DNA of 33,379 bases, from assembly GCA_025924815.1 (NCBI GenBank), contig JAICHQ010000032.1:1-33379 (forward strand), read 5' to 3'. The notes under the pieces were generated by a model. That model searched no databases. It saw only the letters and a program-made list of their open reading frames with translations, and was not told the origin of the DNA. Position 1 is the stretch's first letter. The number at the start of each line of letters is the position of its first letter. A program made the translations under genes and the position numbers. Below, piece by piece: positions 1 to 7,039 of the stretch. The stretch is from Nocardioides sp. (lineage in GTDB: Bacteria; Actinomycetota; Actinomycetes; Propionibacteriales; Nocardioidaceae).

Positions 1-497
1 CGCCGGGCCCCCGAGGCCAGACCGGCGCCGGTGCGCTGGGAGACCGCCCAGGCGGCCGCCAGGAGCCGGAGCCCGTCGCTGCCGGGAGCGTGCGACAGCT
101 CTCGCAGGGCCGTCGGCACGTCGCCACCGAGCCGGCCCACCTCGTACGCCGGCCGGAGGGCGGGCCAGGCGGTGGCTGCCTCCTCGAGCGCGAGCTCGGC
201 CGGACGGCCGGCACCGAGCTCAGCGGCGAGCAGGTCGCAGACCTCGGCCATGCGCGCGGCCCGAGCGTCGGCCGTGCGCGCGGCGGAACGGCGGCGCCAG
301 AGCACCCGCGCCCCGGCACCCGCCGCGGTCAGGATGAGCACCGTCGCGATCCAGGCGTGGGGCACCAGCAGCACCGCCGTCATGGGCAGTGCCACCCACA
401 GGACCCTGCATCCCGTCGGGGCGTCGACGACGGTTGGCGGGGCGGGACGGAGCCACCACACCGCCAGGGCGGCGGCGGCCGCGGCCACCACGGTCAC
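1..497 (-). CDS. tadB: TadB-like type II secretion system F family protein (partial)
   Basis: This gene runs off the left edge, so only about 165 N-terminal residues are visible. They show a first hydrophobic segment ending in VWWLRP, a second hydrophobic stretch around residues 40-60, then a basic linker and the soluble part with the GRPAELALEEAA motif, as in TadB/GspF-type inner-membrane platform proteins of tad pili. The GTG start at 497 overlaps the tadA stop codon in a GTGA arrangement, so it is probably translated by coupling to tadA. Position and partner match the Rv3658c-type gene of mycobacteria (known synteny, recalled). The platform protein would anchor the TadA ATPase and transmit its motion to pilin assembly. 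The family call rests on pattern and context. Confidence 0.75.
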   Translation of the reverse strand, partial: MTVVAAAAAALAVWWLRPAPPTVVDAPTGCRVLWVALPMTAVLLVPHAWIATVLILTAAGAGARVLWRRRSAARTADARAARMAEVCDLLAAELGAGRPAELALEEAATAWPALRPAYEVGRLGGDVPTALRELSHAPGSDGLRLLAAAWAVSQRTGAGLASGAR

Positions 498-1645
498 GAT
501 GCGAGCCGGTCGGCGAGCACGGACTCTCCGGGACCGGTCACCGCGCGACCACCCACCGGGAATGACACGGCGGTGAGCATGTCGGCGAGGCCGTCGGCGC
601 GTCGGTGGGGGACCGCGACCTCGCGCAGCACACGCTGCCCGTCGACGTCCCGGCCGAGGTGGACCACCGCGTCGACCCCTGCCAGGAACTGGCTGTGGGC
701 GGCCTCGCGACCGAGTCCCGCCGCCAGCGCGAGCGCCTCGACCCGCGCCGGGACGTCGCGGGCGGAGTTGGCGTGGAGGGTGCCGCAGCCGCCTTCGTGC
801 CCGGTGTTGAGCGCCGCGAGCAGCTCGACCACCTCGGCACCCCGCACCTCGCCGACCACCAGACGGTCGGGCCGCATCCGCAGCGCCTGGCGGACCAGCG
901 TGCGCAGCGCCACCTCTCCCGCCCCTTCGATGTTGGGTGGGCGTGCCTCGAGTCCGACGACGTGGGGATGGTCGGGGCGGAGCTCGCTGGCGTCCTCGAC
1001 GAGCACCAGCCGCTGGGTGGGGGGCACGAGCGACAGGAGGGTGTTGAGCAGCGTGGTCTTGCCCGATCCTGTTCCGCCGGTGATCAGGAACGCCAGCCGG
1101 CAGGACACGACCGTTCGGAGGAGGCGGGCACCGTGCTCGGTCACGGTGCCGGCGGCCAGCAGATCGTCCAGCGACAGCACGCGCTGATGGGGCACCCGCA
1201 AGGAGAGGACGGTGCCCGGACGGGCCAGCGGGGCCAGCACGGCATGGAAGCGCGTGCCGTCGCGCAGGCGTACGTCGACGTGAGGGGTCGCGTCGTCGAG
1301 ACGCCGGCCGCCCGAGGCCGCCAGCCGCTGGGCGAGCCGCCGCACCGCCTGGTCGTCGGGGAAGCCGACGTCGACCCGCTCGAGGCCGTGGCCGGCGTCG
1401 ACATAGACCTGGTCGGGGCCGTTGACGAGCACGTCGGTGACCTCGGGGCGGCGCAGGAGCGGCTCGAGCGGGCCCGCTCCCACCACATCGCGCCGCAACG
1501 CCTCGTGGACGGCGAGGACCGTGGCGTCACCGACCGGCCGACCTGAGGCGCGCAGTGCCTCGGCGACCCGGTGTGGGGTGACCTCGCCGGGCTCGCGGGC
1601 GAGGTGCTCTCGCACCGCCTCGACCAGATCGGCCTCGGTGGTCAT
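494..1645 (-). CDS. tadA: TadA/CpaF-type pilus assembly and secretion ATPase
   Basis: The 383-residue product is a type II/IV secretion ATPase. It carries the Walker A motif GGTGSGKTTLL near residues 190-200, an acidic Asp-box region LVLVEDASELRPDHPHVVGLEAR, a Walker B motif RLVVGEVRGAEV near 261-272 and the histidine box GHEGGCGTLHANS. It lacks the long N-terminal extensions of some CpaF proteins. The ATG at 1645 overlaps the stop of the upstream CpaE/Ssd-like gene (TGATG), and its own stop overlaps tadB (GTGA). The three genes therefore form one tightly coupled operon. It should act as the cytoplasmic motor for a tad-type pilus or secretion apparatus. The pilin and TadC genes would lie beyond the left edge. 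Confidence 0.93.
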   Translation of the reverse strand: MTTEADLVEAVREHLAREPGEVTPHRVAEALRASGRPVGDATVLAVHEALRRDVVGAGPLEPLLRRPEVTDVLVNGPDQVYVDAGHGLERVDVGFPDDQAVRRLAQRLAASGGRRLDDATPHVDVRLRDGTRFHAVLAPLARPGTVLSLRVPHQRVLSLDDLLAAGTVTEHGARLLRTVVSCRLAFLITGGTGSGKTTLLNTLLSLVPPTQRLVLVEDASELRPDHPHVVGLEARPPNIEGAGEVALRTLVRQALRMRPDRLVVGEVRGAEVVELLAALNTGHEGGCGTLHANSARDVPARVEALALAAGLGREAAHSQFLAGVDAVVHLGRDVDGQRVLREVAVPHRRADGLADMLTAVSFPVGGRAVTGPGESVLADRLAS

Positions 1646-2697
1646 CAGGCGACGCGGGGGAGGCGGTCGCCGAAGACCGCCAGCACCGTCGCCGCCGCCC
1701 GGCCCAGGTGGCCACGACGGGAGCGGATCGGCCCAAGTCCCAGGTCGAGGGACTCCGCAAGCCCGCGCTGCTCGGCCATCCGCACCACCACCGGAGCCCC
1801 GACCACACGGGCGACCGAGTCGTCGTCCATGCCGGACCCGCGGACCACCAGTCCGAGGGACCCCGGTCCGGCGAACCGCCCGGCGGTCCGCATCGCAGCC
1901 GCGACCCCGGCGACGGTCGGCACCACCGTCACGAGGATCTGGTCGCAGCGCGACGCGATCTCGTCCACCAGCGGGTCGGGAGCCCGCGGGAGGTCGACCA
2001 CGACGGTGTCGTGCCCCCGCCGAGCCGCCGAGAGTGCCTCCCGCGCGGCGAAGGGCTGGAGCCGCCGGGGCTTGGCATCGGCGTACCAGCTCAGGGCCGC
2101 GACCCCGTCGCGCCGGGGCAGGGACTCGCGGAGAGCCCGCGCGCTCAGCCGGCCGGTCGTGTGACCGAGGGCCTCCCACCGCACGCCCTCGACCAGGTCG
2201 AGCCCGAGCACTCGGTCGGCACCGGGCCCGAAGGCGTCGGCGTCGATGACGACCGCGGGCCCCGAGCGGGCCGCCAGCTGGCCGAGCGCACACGCGAACG
2301 TGGTGGCCCCGGAGCCACCGCTCCCGCCGACGACCCCGATGGTCAGGCCGCGGGCCGGCGCGGAGTCGACGACGTCGGTGAGCCGCTCGACCAGCCAGCC
2401 CTCGGACCGCGGCAGCTCGGCCACGCTCTCGGCGCCGAGCGCCAGCGCCACCTGGAACACGCGATCGGGCACCGGCGCGCTGAGGACCACGAAGACCGCG
2501 TCGCGCCGGGACGGGGCCGCGCGGGCCAGCGCGGGCGCGAGATCCTCGCCCACCAGGACCAGCGGCGCTCGCGTCCAGGCTCGCAGTGCGGCCGACACGT
2601 CAGAGGCGACCTCGGGCGTGGTGCCCGCGGCGGCCGCCAGACGCAGCAGCTCGTCGAGGAGGGAGTCGTCGGCGGTCACGAACAGCGGTGCGGTCAT
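1645..2697 (-). CDS. CpaE/Ssd-like MinD-family ATPase (septum-site determining protein homologue)
   Basis: The 350-residue protein has a receiver-like N-terminal region (residues 1-115) and a MinD/ParA-type fold beginning at LTIGVVGGSGGSGATTFACALG. The P-loop is degenerate: GGSGGSGATT at 124-133 has alanine where the catalytic lysine should be and lacks the deviant signature lysine, so ATP hydrolysis may be weak or absent. Later MinD-like elements remain, such as VVVDLPRAPDP and ILVTVVPTVAG. CpaE-like proteins localise tad pili, and the mycobacterial neighbour Rv3660c (Ssd) has been linked to septum regulation (recalled). The ATG at 2697 was chosen because the receiver-like fold starts there. 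The frame stays open to 2877 but would overlap the divergent HAD promoter. Confidence 0.82.
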   Translation of the reverse strand: MTAPLFVTADDSLLDELLRLAAAAGTTPEVASDVSAALRAWTRAPLVLVGEDLAPALARAAPSRRDAVFVVLSAPVPDRVFQVALALGAESVAELPRSEGWLVERLTDVVDSAPARGLTIGVVGGSGGSGATTFACALGQLAARSGPAVVIDADAFGPGADRVLGLDLVEGVRWEALGHTTGRLSARALRESLPRRDGVAALSWYADAKPRRLQPFAAREALSAARRGHDTVVVDLPRAPDPLVDEIASRCDQILVTVVPTVAGVAAAMRTAGRFAGPGSLGLVVRGSGMDDDSVARVVGAPVVVRMAEQRGLAESLDLGLGPIRSRRGHLGRAAATVLAVFGDRLPRVA

Positions 2698-2890
2698 GGC
2701 GTCACGCTGCCGCGCGCCGACCACGGCGGCGCGCACCCCCACGCCCGTCTGTGGATCACCGACTTCCGGCACCCCCTGTGGACGGTGAGCGGACCCGGGG
2801 ACGTCCGCGGATCCTCGCGCCCCGGGACGCGCCCGCGACGACTGCGCCCGATCAACGGCAGGCGCAGGTCCGGCCACCTACCATGAGGAC
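2698..2890. other. Divergent intergenic region between cpaE-like and HAD genes
   Basis: These 193 bases separate the minus-strand tad operon from the plus-strand HAD gene. They hold the HAD -10 hexamer at 2879-2884 and two C-rich patches with five consecutive C residues each (about 2735 and 2771). In mycobacteria the 6C small RNA sits in the equivalent interval (recalled), but I could not fold two convincing C6-loop hairpins here, so no RNA is called. Confidence 0.4.
2879..2884 (+). promoter_or_regulatory. -10 element TACCAT, leaderless HAD gene
   Basis: TACCAT lies 6 nt before the ATG at 2891, so transcription would begin at or next to the start codon. No purine-rich Shine-Dalgarno sequence can fit. 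This supports the chosen start. Confidence 0.55.
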
Positions 2891-3724
2891 ATGGCCGGCA
2901 GCCGAGGATCCGCCGTACCGAGCCGGGCCGGCCGCACACGCGACCACCGGTCCGCGGCCTTCTTCGACCTCGACAAGACGATCATCGCCAAGTCGAGCTC
3001 ACTGGCCTTCTCCAAGCCCTTCCAGGCCGGCGGCCTGATCACCCGCGGGGCGATGCTGCGGTCGGCGTACGCGCAGTTCGTCTACCTCGTCGGCGGCGCC
3101 GACCACGACCAGATGGAGAAGATCCGCGCCTTCATGTCGCAGCTGGTCGAGGGCTGGGACGTCGAGACGGTCAAGGAGATCGTCGGCGAGACCCTGCACC
3201 ACGTCGTCGACCCGATCGTGTACGACGAGGCGGTGTCGCTGATGGGCGAGCACCGTGCCGCCGGTCGTGACGTGGTGGTCGTCTCGGCCAGCGGCACGGA
3301 GGTGGTCGAGCCGATCGGCGAGATGCTGGGGGCCGACCATGTGATCGCCAGCCGACTGGAGATCGTGGACGGCCGCTACACCGGCGACATCGACTACTAC
3401 GCGTACGCCGAGGAGAAGGCGCGCGCGATCGAGTCCATGGCGATCGAGCGGGGGTACGACCTCGAGCAGTGCTTCGCCTACAGCGACTCCATCACCGACG
3501 CCCCGATGCTCGAGCTCGTCGGCCACCCCCATGCGGTCAACCCCGACAAGGACCTCCGCAGGCTGGCGGCCGACCGGGGCTGGCCGATCCTGCAGTTCAC
3601 GCGTCCGGTCACGCTGCGCAGCCGCATCCCGGTCAAGCCGACGCTGGCCGCCCTCACGGTCGGGACCGCCCTGACCGTCGGCGGTGCGATCTGGCTCAAC
3701 CGCCGGCGCCGGCTCGGCGCCTGA
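2891..3724 (+). CDS. HAD superfamily subfamily IB hydrolase with C-terminal membrane anchor
   Basis: The 277-residue protein has the HAD motif I FFDLDKTI, with the nucleophile and acid-base aspartates at D26 and D28. Motif II VVVVSASGTEVV follows, then motif IV YSDSITDAPML. This layout is that of the SerB-like IB family, predicted phosphatases of small phosphomonoesters with unknown natural substrate. A hydrophobic segment near residues 249-265 followed by NRRRRLGA looks like a C-terminal membrane anchor with a positive cytoplasmic tail. Its position between the ssd-like gene and the structured RNA matches Rv3661. The start is supported by the leaderless promoter 6 nt upstream. Confidence 0.9.
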   Translation: MAGSRGSAVPSRAGRTRDHRSAAFFDLDKTIIAKSSSLAFSKPFQAGGLITRGAMLRSAYAQFVYLVGGADHDQMEKIRAFMSQLVEGWDVETVKEIVGETLHHVVDPIVYDEAVSLMGEHRAAGRDVVVVSASGTEVVEPIGEMLGADHVIASRLEIVDGRYTGDIDYYAYAEEKARAIESMAIERGYDLEQCFAYSDSITDAPMLELVGHPHAVNPDKDLRRLAADRGWPILQFTRPVTLRSRIPVKPTLAALTVGTALTVGGAIWLNRRRRLGA

Positions 3725-3775
3725 CCCTGCCCGTACCGGCGGACCAGCGACACGCGCGCCCAAAGGGGCAGGTCA
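3722..3775 (+). terminator. Possible hairpin after the HAD gene
   Basis: The stop region TGACCcTGCCC (3722 onward) can pair with GGGGCAGGTCA (3765-3775) with one bulged C and a loop of about 33 nt. There is no T-run. It could be a weak terminator or part of the leader of the downstream RNA candidate. Confidence 0.3.
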
Positions 3776-3820
3776 AAGTCAAGGGTTGTGGGCCCCGGCC
3801 GACCGGCGTACACAAGAGGT

Positions 3821-3990
3821 AGAGCAACTCCAGAGCAGCACGCGACCGGGTACCCACGCGGCGATCCACCCTTCTCATAGGGCGCATGTCAACGGGATCC
3901 TCCCGGGGCAGCCACTAGGTAGATGCACGCCTGGTAGCCGGGTCCGCGTGTCAGCGGCGGCACCCGACCAGTCGGGTGCCGCCGTATCTG
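3821..3990 (+). ncRNA. Candidate Ms1/6S-like structured small RNA
   Basis: No credible ORF lies between the HAD gene and the Rv3662c-like gene. The stretch has a long-range stem: CACGCGACCGGGTACC (3839-3854) pairs with GGTAGCCGGGTCCGCGTG (3933-3950) with small bulges. Internal short stems include CCCTTCTCATAGGG, and a perfect 14-bp intrinsic terminator ends the region. A possible promoter is TTGTGG (3786-3791), 17 bp, TACACA (3809-3814), which would start RNA near 3821; its -10 is poor. The abundant mycobacterial RNA Ms1/MTS2823 lies in the same interval, between Rv3661 and Rv3662c, and forms a rod that binds core RNA polymerase (recalled). Identity is inferred from position and fold, not sequence. 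Both ends are approximate. Confidence 0.6.
3955..3984 (+). terminator. Strong intrinsic terminator
   Basis: CGGCGGCACCCGAC and GTCGGGTGCCGCCG form a perfect 14-bp stem with a 2-nt spacer, followed by TATCTGT. It is the best terminator in the window and closes the small RNA candidate. It may also stop minus-strand transcripts of the convergent Rv3662c-like gene. Confidence 0.8.
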
Positions 3991-3999
3991 TGCCGGGGG

Positions 4000-4710
4000 T
4001 CAGGCGCCTCGCACCGGGCTCGCCTCCGCGCCGGCGGTGTACGCCTCGACGCAGTAGAGCAGCCAGGCCTGGAGCCCCGGGCGGCCGCCGTGGGCGTAGG
4101 CACGCAGGTTGGACTCGTACGCCGGCCGCAGCGCAAGGTGTCCGGCCTCCGGCACCACCAGCGACTTCGTGTCCACCCCGCTGCCGACCAGCACCAGCCG
4201 TTCCGCGGCCCGGGCCACGAGCCCGTCCGAGGACCCGAACAGCTCGCCGGTCGCCAGCTCACCGTGGACGAGCGCGGCGGTCAGCAGCGCGGGCCGGTCG
4301 TCGTCGAGCAGGTCGGCCACCGCACGCAGGCGACGGGCCGCGTCGGCGTCGCGCGGCCGGCCGACCCGGTCGTCGGGGACGCTGCCGGCGGCCGCCAGGG
4401 CGTGCAGCCGCGCCAGCGCCTGCAGCGGCGTGCGCGAGAAGACCGGGACGAGTCCCAAGAGCTCCACCGACACCCGCAGCGCGGCCTGGGCGGTCGCGTC
4501 CCCGTCGCCCGCGCGGACCTCGTCGAGCGACGAGCCCGACCCGGCCAGCGCGGCACTCGCGTGGGCTCCCCGCAGCAGCGACTCGCCGGTCAGCTCCGGG
4601 GAGGTACGCCGGAGACCGCGGTCTCGCAGCATCGTGTCGATGCCGTCGCGGGTCGCCGCGAAGCCGGACCCGACGCCCTCGAGCCGCTCGACACCCTCCA
4701 GACGCTCCAC
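4000..4710 (-). CDS. Conserved actinobacterial protein, Rv3662c-like, function unknown
   Basis: The product is about 236 residues, mostly alpha-helical, alanine- and leucine-rich, with no signal peptide or membrane segment. I recognise it by context and by the segments RTSPELTGESLLRGAHASAALAGS and SRTPLQALARLHALAAAG as a family usually found beside the HAD gene. Some databases label relatives oxidoreductase or Fic-like, but I see neither a nucleotide-binding motif nor the Fic HxFx(D/E)GNGR signature, so I give no activity. A -10 hexamer TACTGT sits 7 nt before the GTG at 4710. That favours this start over the GTG at 4719, which lies inside the hexamer. The gene is divergent from the methyltransferase. 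Confidence 0.7.
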   Translation of the reverse strand: MERLEGVERLEGVGSGFAATRDGIDTMLRDRGLRRTSPELTGESLLRGAHASAALAGSGSSLDEVRAGDGDATAQAALRVSVELLGLVPVFSRTPLQALARLHALAAAGSVPDDRVGRPRDADAARRLRAVADLLDDDRPALLTAALVHGELATGELFGSSDGLVARAAERLVLVGSGVDTKSLVVPEAGHLALRPAYESNLRAYAHGGRPGLQAWLLYCVEAYTAGAEASPVRGA

Positions 4711-4717
4711 GTCCGGC

Positions 4718-4723
4718 ACAGTA
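4718..4723 (-). promoter_or_regulatory. -10 element TACTGT, leaderless Rv3662c-like gene
   Basis: TACTGT on the minus strand ends 7 nt before the GTG at 4710, with no Shine-Dalgarno sequence between. It decides between two candidate GTG starts. Confidence 0.5.
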
Positions 4724-4756
4724 GTGCGGCACCGCGGAGACCGGGGCCGCGGCGGG

Positions 4757-4762
4757 TAGCCT
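4757..4762 (+). promoter_or_regulatory. -10 element TAGCCT, leaderless methyltransferase gene
   Basis: TAGCCT ends 8 nt before the ATG at 4771. With the minus-strand TACTGT at 4718-4723, two back-to-back promoters share about 45 bp. Confidence 0.5.
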
Positions 4763-4770
4763 CGGTCCCG

Positions 4771-5640
4771 ATGAGCGACGAACAGCCTCCCGCGCCCGGT
4801 GCCGACGACCGGCCCGACTGGGCCCACTCGTTCGGCGGCGTCGCCGAGGCCTACGAGCGCGGACGTCCGTCGTACCCGAGCGAGGCCGTGCAGTGGATGC
4901 TCGGCGACCAGCCTCAGATCGTCCTCGAGCTCGGCGCCGGCACGGGCAAGCTCACCAGGGTGATCGCCGCCCTCGGCCACGACGTGCACGCCACCGACCC
5001 GGACGCCGCGATGCTGCAGCTGCTCGAGCGTGGCGTGCCCGGGGTGCGCACCGCGCAGGCCGGCGCCGAGGAGATCCCGCTCGGGGACGCCTCGGTCGAC
5101 GTCGTCATCGCGGCCCAGGCGTTCCACTGGTTCGACCTGGACCGGGCCCTTCCCGAGATCGCACGGGTGCTGCGCCCCGGCGGCCGGATCTGCCTGGTCT
5201 GGAACACCCGCAACGAGAAGATCCCGTGGGTACGCCGCCTCGGCGCCCTGATCGGCACCCAGGAGCAGCTCAGGGACCCCGCGGAGGCGCTGATCTTCAG
5301 TGAGCTGTTCGGCTTCGTCGAGGACCGCGAGTTCACCTACTGGCAGACCATCGACCGGCAGAGCATCCAGGACCTCGTCCTCTCGCGCTCCAACGTGGCC
5401 GTGCTCGACGAGGCGGGGCGGGACGCCAAGCTGGCCGAGGTCGTCGCGTTCTACGACGAGTTCGGGCGCGGCATGGACGGCATGCAGCTGCCCTACACCA
5501 CGCGCTGCTTCAGGGCCGACGTGCTCGACCGGCCGCGCGCAGCCCCGCACCCGGGCCACGACGAGTCGGGCGAGGCCGGCGACACGGACGCGCCGACCGT
5601 CGACGAGCCCGACGACGAGCTCCTGATCGACTTCCGCTGA
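4771..5640 (+). CDS. Class I SAM-dependent methyltransferase (Methyltransf_11 type)
   Basis: The 289-residue protein has the Rossmann methyltransferase order: motif I VLELGAGTGKLT near residue 50, the acidic end of strand 2 (HATDPD), DVVIAAQAFHWFDLDRALPEIARVLRPGG, and a strand ending LVWNTRN. The AQAFHWF signature is typical of type-11 methyltransferases similar to UbiE and biotin or small-molecule enzymes, but the substrate cannot be read from sequence. The C-terminal tail from about residue 250 is acidic and disordered-looking (DEPDDELLIDF). It converges on the TetR gene with only 14 bp between the stops, across a short GGCTGAG/CTCAGCC inverted repeat (5646-5660). Confidence 0.9.
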   Translation: MSDEQPPAPGADDRPDWAHSFGGVAEAYERGRPSYPSEAVQWMLGDQPQIVLELGAGTGKLTRVIAALGHDVHATDPDAAMLQLLERGVPGVRTAQAGAEEIPLGDASVDVVIAAQAFHWFDLDRALPEIARVLRPGGRICLVWNTRNEKIPWVRRLGALIGTQEQLRDPAEALIFSELFGFVEDREFTYWQTIDRQSIQDLVLSRSNVAVLDEAGRDAKLAEVVAFYDEFGRGMDGMQLPYTTRCFRADVLDRPRAAPHPGHDESGEAGDTDAPTVDEPDDELLIDFR

Positions 5641-5654
5641 GCACCGGCTGAGCC

Positions 5655-6206
5655 TCAGCCCGCGAGCGCCCCGACCAGCGCGTCGAGCCCGTAGTCCCAG
5701 GCCTCCTCGACGTCGCCGCCGAGCTGGAACGCGCCGGCCAGCTCCATGGTCACGAAGCCGTTCGCCCAGGCGACGACGGTGCGCGCGGCGGCCAGCTCGT
5801 GCTCCGGCCCAGCCAGCCGCCCGGCGACGCGGCGTACGGCGTCCGCCGAGCGATCCCGCCAGGCGGCGGACACACCGCCGAGACGGGGGGCGAACAGCAG
5901 CGGGTACGTCGCGGGATTGCGGTGGGCGAAGGCCCGGAAGACCACCGCGAGAGCCCGGAGATCGGTCGCGGCGTCGGGTCCGTCGACCACCTCGTCGAGC
6001 GCCTCCGCGAGCTCGGCCGCGCCGCTGTCTGCGATCAGCCGGACCAGGCCCTCGCGACCCTCGACCCGCTTGTACAGCGATGGTGGTCGCACGCCCACCG
6101 CGTCGGCGATCGCCTGCATGGTCAGGGCCTCGAGCCCGTCCCGCTCCAGGATCCGGCGACCGGCCGCGACGACCTCCTCGGTGCTGGTGCGGGCAGGAGC
6201 AGGCAT
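5655..6206 (-). CDS. TetR-family transcriptional regulator
   Basis: The 183-residue protein has the N-terminal helix-turn-helix of TetR repressors: EEVVAAGRRILERDGLEALTMQAIADAVGVRPPSLYKRVEGREGLVRL at residues 10-57. A C-terminal ligand/dimer domain of the WHG type follows, with AWRDRSADAVRRVAGRL and VVAWANGFVTMELAGAF. It is divergent from the metallo-hydrolase gene at 6289, and the shared spacer holds a tandem inverted-repeat array. The simplest reading is a local repressor controlling itself and the hydrolase. The inducer is unknown. A TATGCT hexamer on the minus strand (6258-6253) would give a leader of about 40 nt. Confidence 0.93.
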   Translation of the reverse strand: MPAPARTSTEEVVAAGRRILERDGLEALTMQAIADAVGVRPPSLYKRVEGREGLVRLIADSGAAELAEALDEVVDGPDAATDLRALAVVFRAFAHRNPATYPLLFAPRLGGVSAAWRDRSADAVRRVAGRLAGPEHELAAARTVVAWANGFVTMELAGAFQLGGDVEEAWDYGLDALVGALAG

Positions 6207-6216
6207 GGACTTGTCC

Positions 6217-6266
6217 CTTCATGGCTATGACGTGTAGCCTTCATGGCTCAAGAGCATAGCCTTCAT
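6217..6266. promoter_or_regulatory. TetR operator candidate: 22-bp tandem repeat with inverted GGCT/AGCC arms
   Basis: CTTCATGGCT occurs at 6217-6226 and 6239-6248, exactly 22 bp apart, and TAGCCTTCAT occurs at 6235-6244 and 6257-6266 at the same distance. The arms alternate as GGCTA (6223), TAGCC (6235), GGCT (6245), TAGCC (6257). Several overlapping palindromes result, for example AGCC-TTCAT-GGCT. The array covers a -10 candidate for each divergent gene (TAGCCT 6257-6262 plus strand, TATGCT 6258-6253 minus strand), as expected for a TetR operator bound by two dimers. Confidence 0.6.
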
Positions 6267-6288
6267 TCCATTCCCACGGGAGCACCCC

Positions 6289-7008
6289 ATGCAGATCGCC
6301 CCAGGACTCCACCGCCTCGGATCCGACCCTCACGGCACCGTCAACAGCTACCTCGTCGTGGAGGGCGGCGAGGTCACGGTGATCGACGCCGGACTGCCGG
6401 CGTACCGGCGCCTGCTCGTCGACGAGCTCGGTCGCCTGGGGCTGGGTCTCGACGCGGTGCGGGCCCTCGTGCTGACCCACGGCGACACCGACCACATCGG
6501 CTTCGCCCAGTGGCTGTGGGAGGAGAAGGGGGTCCCGGCCCACGTCCACACCTCCGACGTCGACCGCGCGCGGCTCGAGGTGAAGAAGCCCAACCGGGGC
6601 TGGGGACCGGTCCGGGTCAAGCCGATGGCGGGCTTCTTGTGGTTCTCGGCCCGGCACGGAGGGCTCCGGATGCGGCCGGTCGGCGTGGTCGCGACCTTCG
6701 CCGACGGCGACGTGCTCGACGCGCCGGGCCGACCCCGGATCATCCACCTCCCGGGCCACACCCCGGGCAGCGTCGCGGTCCACGTCCCGGGCGTCGACGC
6801 ACTGTTCCTGGGAGACGCGATGACCACCCGCAACGTCCTCACCGGGGCCGAGGGGCCGAAGGCCGCGCCGTTCACCTTGGACCCGGCCCAGGCGGCGGAG
6901 TCGTTGACCCGGATCGAGTCCGTGGACTCGACCTGGGCGCTGCCCGGCCACGGCCCGGCGTACGACGGCGGCGTACCGGAGGCGGTGCGCCTGATCCGCG
7001 AGGGCTGA
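6289..7008 (+). CDS. MBL-fold metallo-hydrolase
   Basis: The 239-residue product has the metallo-beta-lactamase fold: VIDAGLP, the metal motif LTHGDTDHIG, then LPGHTPGS, LFLGDAM and a final LPGHGPAYDGG. In the first motif the usual HxHxDH is HxDxDH, with aspartate at the second ligand, so metal site 1 may be altered. No signal peptide is visible, so it should be cytoplasmic. The substrate is unknown; relatives include glyoxalase II-like and lactonase-like enzymes. The ATG at 6289 follows a GGGAG sequence. The divergent TetR gene and intervening operator suggest it is induced by a small molecule that it may degrade. Confidence 0.88.
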   Translation: MQIAPGLHRLGSDPHGTVNSYLVVEGGEVTVIDAGLPAYRRLLVDELGRLGLGLDAVRALVLTHGDTDHIGFAQWLWEEKGVPAHVHTSDVDRARLEVKKPNRGWGPVRVKPMAGFLWFSARHGGLRMRPVGVVATFADGDVLDAPGRPRIIHLPGHTPGSVAVHVPGVDALFLGDAMTTRNVLTGAEGPKAAPFTLDPAQAAESLTRIESVDSTWALPGHGPAYDGGVPEAVRLIREG

Positions 7009-7027
7009 CGCGGGCACCGCTGGCACC

Positions 7028-7033
7028 TACCCT
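7028..7033 (+). promoter_or_regulatory. -10 element TACCCT, leaderless sensor-kinase operon
   Basis: TACCCT ends 6 nt before the ATG at 7040, with no Shine-Dalgarno sequence between. It would drive the kinase-regulator-transporter operon as a leaderless transcript. Confidence 0.5.
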
Positions 7034-7039
7034 GAGCCC

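Noticed and set aside
494..2293. 599-residue reading of the TadA frame
   Set aside because: The first 200 residues are low-complexity Arg/Gly/Ala read-through in the wrong frame of the cpaE-like gene; the family domain starts at ATG 1645.
2730..2790. Possible 6C small RNA between the cpaE-like and HAD genes
   Set aside because: Two patches of five C residues exist in the right genomic slot, but neither sits in the loop of a good hairpin and the C6 feature is missing.
4000..4710. Fic-family AMP transferase call for the Rv3662c-like gene
   Set aside because: No HxFx(D/E)GNGR motif can be found.
5646..5660. Terminator between the methyltransferase and TetR genes
   Set aside because: GGCTGAG-C-CTCAGCC is palindromic but with a one-base centre it cannot form a stable hairpin without opening several pairs.
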